In this document: piece after piece, positions 8,293 through 14,871 of the stretch
Layout of the letters: every line of letters starts with the position of its first letter
How positions within the stretch are numbered: position 1 is the stretch's first letter
DNA from: Luteolibacter sp. Y139
Lineage (GTDB): Bacteria; Verrucomicrobiota; Verrucomicrobiia; Verrucomicrobiales; Akkermansiaceae
Reading direction: 5' to 3'
DNA length: 64,000 nt
NCBI RefSeq assembly: GCF_038066715.1
Contig: NZ_JBBUKT010000006.1
Location: 124,001 to 188,000 of the forward strand
Position numbers and translations under genes: made by a program
The notes under the pieces: model-generated
Seen by the model: the letters and a program-made list of their open reading frames with translations, nothing else
Databases searched by the model: none
Told to the model about the DNA's origin: nothing

Positions 8293-8862
8293 TCATTGGC
8301 CAGCAGGGAAGTTATCGAAGCAATCCTTGAAGCGGACCTGATACTTGTATGCTCCGTCCTCGAAGGTCAGGCCATCGTTCTTGAGCTCGATGAGTTTCAA
8401 GTCGCCGAAAAACGCGGGGTCGTCACCTCCCGCGTCGCGATGAATCGAGAGGTGATTGGGAATCAGACGCTCCGTTGTTTCTTCTCCCGGCTGCTTGAGC
8501 ACTTGAAAGAGCTCCCGAACTTTCGGCACGTCTGCGGGGGTGGGGGAGCGGTAGATGAGCGTCCACTGGAACGGCTGAAGTCCCTTGGCCGCTTGTTCGC
8601 GGATCAGGACGCCCCTTCCATCCGGGCTGGCGTCGATGGCGTGAAGCCGGAGCTGAACTTCAGGGCGAGCTTTCGAGAATAGGAGCGTGGAGAAATCCTT
8701 GCCCGATCGAATCTCGTAGCGGGGATGCGGCTTCAAGCCGGGTTGGTCCGATTCGAAGAGATACTTCACCTGCAGGTGGTCCGTGTTGACCGGCTTCGGA
8801 CGATCGGCGGCGAGGCATGCCGATGTAGCCGCGATTGCCGAGGCCGTGAGGATCCATCGCAT
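8293..8862 (-). CDS. Secreted hypothetical protein
   Basis: A 189-residue protein from the ATG at 8862, where a signal peptide starts (MRWILTASAIAATSACLAA). A start 15 codons earlier is possible but precedes the basic residue of the signal. The mature part is mixed alpha/beta, with Arg- and Asp-rich stretches and no catalytic motif I can name. The Cys at the end of the signal (ATSAC) could make it a lipoprotein, but the -3 to -1 residues are only a partial lipobox. It lies tail-to-tail with yjbQ (19 bases apart) and about 53 bases downstream of the PAS-AraC regulator in the same direction. Confidence 0.6.
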   Translation of the reverse strand: MRWILTASAIAATSACLAADRPKPVNTDHLQVKYLFESDQPGLKPHPRYEIRSGKDFSTLLFSKARPEVQLRLHAIDASPDGRGVLIREQAAKGLQPFQWTLIYRSPTPADVPKVRELFQVLKQPGEETTERLIPNHLSIHRDAGGDDPAFFGDLKLIELKNDGLTFEDGAYKYQVRFKDCFDNFPAGQ

Positions 8863-8915
8863 GGCAGCGTCCAAACTATCCGCAAGCTGCGGCGGCGTCA
8901 CGGACATTCCGGCCG

Positions 8916-9665
8916 CTATTGCCCCTGCATCTTCTTCCGGTAGGCCAGTGGGCTGATGCCGACGGCTTGCTTGAACTGCCGGGAAAAGGCCGACTGGTCC
9001 GAGTAGCCGCAGGAGAGGGCGATCTGGGCGATGACTTCGTTGGTGGTCGAGAGTCGCTCGCAGGCGGCATCGATGCGGACCTTCACGAGATACTGGCCGG
9101 CAGTGACGTGGAAGAGGGCGCGGATGCGTTGGTCGAACTGATAGATCGAGAGGCCGGCCATTTCCGAGAGCTGGGGCAGGCGGAGGGGTTCATCGAAGTG
9201 CTTGTGGATGTGCTCGATGGCCTTCGACATGGCGGCGAAGTCCTCCTGCCGGTCCTGGGGGCCGTGCATGTCGCGGGAAATGCCGCAGACGCCAATGATG
9301 CGGCCGTCCTTGGCCTTCACGGCTTCCTTGAAGGTGAGGCACCAGCCGCGGCGGCCGCCGGGGTAGAGGTGGAGCTCCAGGTGATCGCGGATGCCGTGGC
9401 CGGTTTTCAGGATTTCGCGGTCTTGGATGGCGAAGCCCTCGCCGAGCGGGGGCGGAAAGAGTTCCTCGGCGGTTAGGCCGATGGCGGCTTCCTTGTCCGG
9501 CAGGCCGCAGCGGGTGGCGAGGGTCTGATTGACCGCCATGTAGCGGCCGAAGGCGTCCTTCACGAAGAACACGATGTCGGGGACAGCGTCGAAAAGGCTG
9601 TCCACCGGCGGCATCCCGTCGAGGGATTCGAAGAAGGTCTTACGAAGTCGGGCGGCCGGCGTCAT
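8916..9665 (-). CDS. PAS-domain AraC-family transcriptional regulator
   Basis: A 249-residue cytoplasmic regulator. Residues about 20-135 form a PAS domain (DAVPDIVFFVKDAFGRYMAVN, with a PAC-like GICRDM-type end), and about 145-249 are a standard AraC/XylS double helix-turn-helix ending in CGYSDQSAFSRQFKQAVG and PLAYRKK. It is divergent from the hydroxyproline operon with 94 bases between start codons, so it is the likely local regulator of that operon. PAS domains can sense small ligands or redox state; the ligand here is unknown. AraC proteins that govern catabolic genes usually activate. Confidence 0.85.
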   Translation of the reverse strand: MTPAARLRKTFFESLDGMPPVDSLFDAVPDIVFFVKDAFGRYMAVNQTLATRCGLPDKEAAIGLTAEELFPPPLGEGFAIQDREILKTGHGIRDHLELHLYPGGRRGWCLTFKEAVKAKDGRIIGVCGISRDMHGPQDRQEDFAAMSKAIEHIHKHFDEPLRLPQLSEMAGLSIYQFDQRIRALFHVTAGQYLVKVRIDAACERLSTTNEVIAQIALSCGYSDQSAFSRQFKQAVGISPLAYRKKMQGQ

Positions 9666-9759
9666 CTTGGTGAAAAGAATACGCTCTCGTTGCTATACGG
9701 ATTCGGAGGCGGTCGCTAGCCCTTTCGCCTAGACCCCGGTGCTAAAAAACCATGAACCC

Positions 9760-10716
9760 ATGAGCGTTCCCCGCATTCGAGTCATCGATTCCCACACTGA
9801 AGGCGAGCCCACCCGCGTCGTGGTCGAGGGCGTGCCGGATCTGGTTGGCGGCACCATGCGGGAGAAGGCGACGCGGTTTTCGACCGAGCACGACTGGCTG
9901 CGCTCCGCCGTGTGCAATGAGCCGCGCGGGCATGATGCGATGGTTGGTGCACTCCTCTGCGAGCCTTCCGAGCCGGACTGCTGCTGCGGGGTGATCTTTT
10001 TCAACAACGTCTCGACGCTGAACATGTGCATCCACGGCACCGTGGGCCTCGCCGCGACGCTGGTGCACATGGGAAAGATCGGGCCGGGGGATCATCGGAT
10101 CGATACGCCCGTGGGCGTCGTCGTCGCCCGGGTGCATGAGGATGGCTCTGTGACGGTGGCGAATGTGCCGAGCTATCGGAAGGCGGCGGATGTGCCGGTG
10201 GACGTGCCGGGCTGGGGGATCGTTCGCGGGGACATCTCCTGGGGCGGGAATTGGTTTTTCCTGATCGATGGCCAAGGGCCGGCGGTGGAGTTCGCGAATC
10301 TCGATGCTCTAACAAGCTTCACCTGGTCGGTCCGGCAGGCGCTGGAGCAGAATGGCATCACCGGCGACGATGGCATGGTGATCGACCACATTGAGAGCTT
10401 TGGGCCGCCGACGGATCCCGCGGTTTCCGACAGTCGCAATTTCGTCCTTTGCCCGGGCAAGGCCTACGACCGTTCGCCTTGCGGAACCGGGACCAGTGCC
10501 AAGCTCGCGTGCCTGCATGCGGCGGGAAAGCTCCAGCCCGGAGTGGTCTGGCGGCAGGCGGGGATTCTCGATACGATTTTCACCGGCACTGTCGAAGAGC
10601 TTCCCGATGGGAAGGTTCTCCCTCGCGTGACCGGCCGCGCGTGGATCATTGGCGAGTCCGTCTATCACTTCGATCCTGCTGATCCGTTCCGCAACGGTAT
10701 CCCTTCGTCCCTCTAA
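9760..10716 (+). CDS. 4-hydroxyproline 2-epimerase (proline racemase family)
   Basis: A 318-residue enzyme that would convert trans-4-hydroxy-L-proline to cis-4-hydroxy-D-proline, the first catabolic step. Both active-site thiols of the family are visible: Cys90 in NMCIHGTVG and Cys241 in DRSPCGTGTSA. Retention of the second Cys argues against trans-3-hydroxyproline dehydratase, which has Thr there. The first motif reads MCIHG where MCGHG is usual. The ATG at 9760 (MSVPRIRVIDSHTEGEPTR) fits family N-termini; a GTG at 9739 is in frame but unlikely. It is first of three genes in one direction, with 25 bases to the next. Confidence 0.85.
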   Translation: MSVPRIRVIDSHTEGEPTRVVVEGVPDLVGGTMREKATRFSTEHDWLRSAVCNEPRGHDAMVGALLCEPSEPDCCCGVIFFNNVSTLNMCIHGTVGLAATLVHMGKIGPGDHRIDTPVGVVVARVHEDGSVTVANVPSYRKAADVPVDVPGWGIVRGDISWGGNWFFLIDGQGPAVEFANLDALTSFTWSVRQALEQNGITGDDGMVIDHIESFGPPTDPAVSDSRNFVLCPGKAYDRSPCGTGTSAKLACLHAAGKLQPGVVWRQAGILDTIFTGTVEELPDGKVLPRVTGRAWIIGESVYHFDPADPFRNGIPSSL

Positions 10717-10741
10717 CAAATCACTACACCACCGCACCGAA

Positions 10742-11647
10742 ATGAGCATCACTTGGAAGGGCGTCATGCCTGCCACCCTCACGCAGTTCAATGCCGACTA
10801 CTCCATCGACCACGCGCTCATGGCGGAGCACGGGAAGTGGCTGGTTGAGAACGGCTGCACCGCCATCGTTGCCCACGGCTCGCTCGGTGAAGGTGCGACG
10901 CTGTCCTTTGAAGAGAAGGTTTCGCTACAGAAGATGTATGTGGAGGCTCTGCCGGACACTCCGATCATTCCGGGTGTGGCTTCGCTTTCGACCAAGGAGG
11001 CAGTGGATATTGCCAAGGCGGCCAAGGACAATGGCTGCCGCGGTCTGATGGTGCTGCCGCCTTACCTTTATGCTTCGGATTGGCGGGAGATGAAGGCGCA
11101 CATGAAGGCGGTCATTTCGGCCACGGACCTGCCGTGTATCATTTATAACAACCCGGTCGCGTACAAGACCGACTTCGCCCCGAAGCACATCAAGGAGCTC
11201 GCCGATGAATTGCCGAACGTGGAGTCGGTGAAGGAGTCGTCCACCGATGCCCGCCGCATTGCCGGTATCCGGGAGGTTTGTGGAGATCGCTTGGCGCTCG
11301 GTGTGGGTGTCGATGATTGCGCGCTGGAAGGTGCCGCGATGGGCGCGACCTTCTGGATCACGGGCGTGGGCGGCGCTTTCCCGAAGCACAATGTGAAGCT
11401 GTGGGAACTTGGCACCACCGGCCGCATCGAGGAAGCGATGCCGATCTACACGTGGATGCTGGAGATGCTGCGGATGGATACCGTGGTGAAGTTCGTGCAG
11501 CTCATCAAGCTGCAGCAGAACCTCGCGAGCGGTGGGAAGTTCGGGAACAACCGCGTCCGGGCTCCGCGTTTGGAGCTGGAGGGCAAGGAGCTTGCCGAGG
11601 CAACAGCGATCATTGAGAAGGCGATTGCCACCGCGCCAGTGGTGTAA
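10742..11647 (+). CDS. DapA-family deaminase, probable 1-pyrroline-4-hydroxy-2-carboxylate deaminase
   Basis: A 301-residue TIM-barrel protein of the dihydrodipicolinate synthase/N-acetylneuraminate lyase family. The Schiff-base Lys164 lies in ESVKESSTDAR and Tyr135 in CIIYNNP; GSLGEGATLS replaces the GTTGE phosphate-type loop. On sequence alone the substrate is open. Its position between a hydroxyproline epimerase and a ketoglutarate-semialdehyde dehydrogenase makes pyrroline-4-hydroxy-2-carboxylate deaminase (product alpha-ketoglutarate semialdehyde plus ammonia) by far the best reading. The ATG at 10742 starts MSITWKGVMPATLTQF, a standard family N-terminus. Confidence 0.85.
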   Translation: MSITWKGVMPATLTQFNADYSIDHALMAEHGKWLVENGCTAIVAHGSLGEGATLSFEEKVSLQKMYVEALPDTPIIPGVASLSTKEAVDIAKAAKDNGCRGLMVLPPYLYASDWREMKAHMKAVISATDLPCIIYNNPVAYKTDFAPKHIKELADELPNVESVKESSTDARRIAGIREVCGDRLALGVGVDDCALEGAAMGATFWITGVGGAFPKHNVKLWELGTTGRIEEAMPIYTWMLEMLRMDTVVKFVQLIKLQQNLASGGKFGNNRVRAPRLELEGKELAEATAIIEKAIATAPVV

Positions 11648-11672
11648 GGATTGCGGACGTTCCGTCCACAAC

Positions 11673-11693
11673 GTGTCGACAGAATGTCGACAC
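11673..11693. repeat. Perfect inverted repeat between operon genes 2 and 3
   Basis: GTGTCGACA-GAA-TGTCGACAC, a 9-bp perfect stem with a 3-base spacer. It is preceded by a smaller palindrome, GGACG-TTC-CGTCC, at 11656-11668. No T-run follows, so it is not a classic terminator. It may be an mRNA-processing hairpin, an intergenic repeat unit, or a binding site. Confidence 0.6.
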
Positions 11694-11725
11694 TCCTTAT
11701 TTCCTCGTCATCTTCTGTCTCCATC

Positions 11726-13294
11726 ATGACCACCCAGCTTCTCGGCACTTCTTTCATCGGCTACTCACGCGGCACTGGCAGCGATGTCTGCGGCCATGCG
11801 ATTTATCCTGCCAGCGGCGGGAAACTGGAGCCCGCTTATATCGCGGCTACTCCGGATGAAGTGAACGTTGCGGTCGATCTGGCGGGGCAGGCGTTTCCGA
11901 ACTACTCGACTCTTCCCGGCACGCTGCGCGGTGCGTTCCTGCGTGCCATCGCGGACGAGATCGAAAAGATCGCCGATGACATCGCGGTGCGGGGTCCGCA
12001 GGAAACCGGCTTGCCGGAGGCCAGGCTGCGTGGTGAGACGGCTCGCACGACGGGGCAGCTCCGGATGTTTGCGGCGCTGGTGGAGGAAGGGTCGTGGGTC
12101 GATGCCCGCATCGAGCTCGCCCAGCCGGATCGTCAGCCCTTGCCGAAGCCGGATCTCCGCTCGATGCATCGCGCGCTGGGGCCGGTGGCGGTTTTTTGTG
12201 CGAGTAATTTTCCGCTGGCATTCTCGGTGGCCGGCGGGGATACCGCCGCGGCTTTGGCTGCGGGTTGTCCGGTGGTGGTGATTGCCCATCAGTCGCATCC
12301 CGGGGTAGCGGAATTAGTCGGTGGCGCGGTGATCCGTGCGGCGCTGGCGACGGGTATGCCGGAGGGCGTGTTCTCGCTGCTCTACGGCGGCGGCCGCAGC
12401 GTGGGGATCAGCGTGGTCCAGCATCCGGTGATTCAGGCGGTTGGTTTCACGGGCTCGCGCGGAGGTGGCACGGCGCTGATGGCAGCGGCGGCCAATCGCG
12501 AGCAGCCGATCCCGGTGTATGCGGAGATGAGTTCGGTGAATCCGGTGGTAATTTTGCCGGGTGCGCTGGAGCGTGGTGAAACTGCTTTGGCGGAGGCTTT
12601 CTTTGGATCGCTCACCCTTGGTGTGGGGCAGTTCTGCACGAATCCCGGACTGGTTTTCATGCCGGAGGGGAAGGGCTTTGGCTTCATCGAGCGGCTTCGT
12701 GAGCTGGTCTTGGCTGCGACACCGGGCACGATGCTGAACGCGACGATTTGTCAGGCTTATGCCGAGACCGTGGAAGCGGTCGCCTCCACCGAAGGCGTCC
12801 AGACGATCGCCCGGGCGACTGCCGGAGCGGGGCAGGGAGCGCCCGCAGTCTTCAGCGTTTCGCTGCGCCGTTTCCTTGAAGCGGATCTGCTGCGCGGGGA
12901 AATGTTCGGCCCTGGCACTTTGATCGTGCGCGGCTCGCTGGAGGAAATCGAGGCCGCTATCCCGGAACTGGAAGGCCAGCTCACGGCCACGGTCCACGGC
13001 ACGGCGGAAGAACTCGCGGCGCACGGCTCGCTGGTGAGCGCCCTCGAATCCCGGGCCGGTCGTCTGATTTTCAATGGATTTCCCACCGGTGTGGAAGTCT
13101 GCCACAGCATGGTTCATGGCGGGCCTTTCCCGGCGACCTCCGATGGACGTAGTACTTCGGTCGGCACCATGTCCATTCATCGCTTCACGCGGGCCGTGGC
13201 ATGGCAGGGATTCCCGGATGCCTGCTTGCCGGCGGAGCTTCAGGAAGGGAATCCCCTGGGGATCCGCCGGATGGTCGACGGGCAATTCGTCTAA
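11726..13294 (+). CDS. Alpha-ketoglutaric semialdehyde dehydrogenase (ALDH family)
   Basis: A 522-residue NAD(P)-dependent aldehyde dehydrogenase that would finish hydroxyproline breakdown by oxidising alpha-ketoglutarate semialdehyde to alpha-ketoglutarate. The catalytic Cys304 is in VGQFCTNPG and the general base Glu267 in YAEMSSVNP; a VGFTGSRGGG nucleotide loop lies before them. The SNFPLAFSVAGGDTAAALAAGCPVV stretch and overall length match KGSADH-type ALDHs. The start at 11726 (MTTQLLGTSFIGYS) is preferred over an upstream in-frame codon at 11651 that falls across the inverted repeats. It is third in the operon, 78 bases after the deaminase. Confidence 0.85.
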   Translation: MTTQLLGTSFIGYSRGTGSDVCGHAIYPASGGKLEPAYIAATPDEVNVAVDLAGQAFPNYSTLPGTLRGAFLRAIADEIEKIADDIAVRGPQETGLPEARLRGETARTTGQLRMFAALVEEGSWVDARIELAQPDRQPLPKPDLRSMHRALGPVAVFCASNFPLAFSVAGGDTAAALAAGCPVVVIAHQSHPGVAELVGGAVIRAALATGMPEGVFSLLYGGGRSVGISVVQHPVIQAVGFTGSRGGGTALMAAAANREQPIPVYAEMSSVNPVVILPGALERGETALAEAFFGSLTLGVGQFCTNPGLVFMPEGKGFGFIERLRELVLAATPGTMLNATICQAYAETVEAVASTEGVQTIARATAGAGQGAPAVFSVSLRRFLEADLLRGEMFGPGTLIVRGSLEEIEAAIPELEGQLTATVHGTAEELAAHGSLVSALESRAGRLIFNGFPTGVEVCHSMVHGGPFPATSDGRSTSVGTMSIHRFTRAVAWQGFPDACLPAELQEGNPLGIRRMVDGQFV

Positions 13295-13373
13295 CCACCG
13301 GACCTAGGCTCCCCGACTGGGTGGTACGGATTGAATTGCCACGCCGCCACGAACAGCCACCATCTTCCCCATC

Positions 13374-14144
13374 ATGAAAGCATTCTTGTTCGCGGTCCTC
13401 GCTCTGCTGCCGTCGCTTCGCGCCGCCGACCACCCGTGGGTGACCTTGTTCAATGGCAAGGATCTCTCGGGCTGGACGCCGAAGATTTCGGGGCACCCGC
13501 TCGGTGACAATGCCCACGACACCTTCCGCGTCGAGGATGGCATGATCAAGGTGAGCTACGATAAGTATGGGAAGTTCGATAGCCAGTATGGCCACCTGTT
13601 TTCGAACCTCGCCTACTCGCACTACATCCTGCGGATGGAATACCGTTTCGAGGGCAAGATGATGGCGGATGCGCCGAGCTACGTGAACCTCAACAGCGGC
13701 GTGATGATCCACGCGCAGCCGCCGCAGAGCATGGGGCTGAACCAAGGTTTCCCGATCAGCATGGAGGTCCAATTCCTCGCCGACGAGGGCAAGGGCAAGC
13801 GCTCGACCGCCAATGTCTGCACCCCGGGGACGCACCTGGAACTCGATGGGAAGAAGGTTACGCAGCACATCGTCGAGTCATCCGCGCCGACGTTCCCCGC
13901 GGGCGAGTGGGTGAAGATCGAGGTGGAGGTGCATGGCAATGACGAGGTCATCCACCGCGTGAACGGGCAGGAAGTGCTGCGCTATCAGAAGCCGCAGCTC
14001 GATCCGGTCTGCAAGATTTCCCCGGCCCAACCGCTGGTGGATGCCGGTGCTCCCACGATGATTTCCTCCGGGCACATCGCGCTCCAGGCGGAGGGGCAGG
14101 GCGTGTGGTTTCGGAATATCGAGCTGAAGCAGTTGGAAGACTAG
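13374..14144 (+). CDS. Secreted DUF1080 protein (3-keto-disaccharide hydrolase family)
   Basis: A 256-residue protein with a short signal peptide (MKAFLFAVLALLPSLRA), then a DUF1080 concanavalin-like jelly roll. The family's opening motif WVTLFNGKDLSGW and the middle segment NSGVMIHAQPPQSM are visible, as is the closing GHIALQAEGQGVWFRNIELK. Some members hydrolyse 3-keto-glycosides or bind glycans; they are greatly expanded in Verrucomicrobia and Planctomycetes. It probably acts in the periplasm. The gene stands alone between the hydroxyproline operon and a convergent protease gene whose stop is 14 bases away. Confidence 0.88.
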   Translation: MKAFLFAVLALLPSLRAADHPWVTLFNGKDLSGWTPKISGHPLGDNAHDTFRVEDGMIKVSYDKYGKFDSQYGHLFSNLAYSHYILRMEYRFEGKMMADAPSYVNLNSGVMIHAQPPQSMGLNQGFPISMEVQFLADEGKGKRSTANVCTPGTHLELDGKKVTQHIVESSAPTFPAGEWVKIEVEVHGNDEVIHRVNGQEVLRYQKPQLDPVCKISPAQPLVDAGAPTMISSGHIALQAEGQGVWFRNIELKQLED

Positions 14145-14158
14145 TGAGGCAAGGGACC

Positions 14159-14776
14159 TCACTTCGACTTGGCTTCGAGCCACTTCAGGCTCGTTGCCTT
14201 GCAGGGCTCGCAGAAGGCTCCGCTTTCCTTGTCGACGGTTTCGATGCTGGCCTCGGCGTCGCGCATCACGCAGCCGGCAGCTTCGCAGTGGGGCAAGCCG
14301 GTGACGTGGCCGACTTCGTGGATGGCCACTTTCCGAAGGCGGTCGCGGAGTTTCTTTTCATCGGCGCCGCGGGCACCGAGGCGGAAGGTGGAGACGACGC
14401 ATGCGTGGCCGTCGATTTCGCCGAGGCCGAAGATGCCCCAGTCGACGTGCTCGTCCTTGGTAGTGGAGATGTCCTTTTCGGTGATGCCGATGACTACCGG
14501 ATGCTTGGCGGGAGCGATCTCCTTCAGGTGATCTAACAGATTGTCCGCACGGTAGCGGCTGCGAGGAGCATACCATGCGGACTTGGGGAGGGGACGATTC
14601 CCCAACAGGATGACCTTCACGCCGAAGGCTTCTTCCAGGCCACGCTTCACGACTTCGATCCGCTCGGCTTTCACTCCGCCCAGAGGTTGGAGGGCGATGG
14701 GGGCGGGCTTCTCCTCTTCGGCGGTGGCCAGCCGGGTAAACGCGAGCAGAAATAGAAGCAAAAGGCGGGGGAACAT
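14159..14776 (-). CDS. Secreted archaemetzincin-like zinc protease (peptidase M54)
   Basis: A 205-residue protein with a signal peptide (MFPRLLLLFLLAFTRLATA). Residues 153-192 contain the full archaemetzincin signature HEVGHVTGLPHC followed by CxM and a final CxxC: zinc ligands His153, His157 and His163, catalytic Glu154, then Cys164, Cys169, Met171, and Cys189/Cys192 which bind a structural zinc in known members. The spacing (four residues before CxM, then 17 to CxxC) is exactly that of the family. Archaeal archaemetzincins are small soluble proteins; the signal peptide here places the enzyme outside the cytoplasm. The substrate is unknown. Confidence 0.88.
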   Translation of the reverse strand: MFPRLLLLFLLAFTRLATAEEEKPAPIALQPLGGVKAERIEVVKRGLEEAFGVKVILLGNRPLPKSAWYAPRSRYRADNLLDHLKEIAPAKHPVVIGITEKDISTTKDEHVDWGIFGLGEIDGHACVVSTFRLGARGADEKKLRDRLRKVAIHEVGHVTGLPHCEAAGCVMRDAEASIETVDKESGAFCEPCKATSLKWLEAKSK

Positions 14777-14871
14777 GCGCTTTCACGATGCCCGAAGGGA
14801 CTGTGTGAGCAAGCCCGCTCCGCCGGGACATGGCGCTTGCCGCCGGTAGGACGAAATGCTCTGTTTTTGAA

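Noticed and set aside
9666-9759. Sigma-70 promoter for the hydroxyproline operon (TATACG at 9694)
   Set aside because: A -10-like hexamer is present but no matching -35 at the right distance; not listed as a feature.
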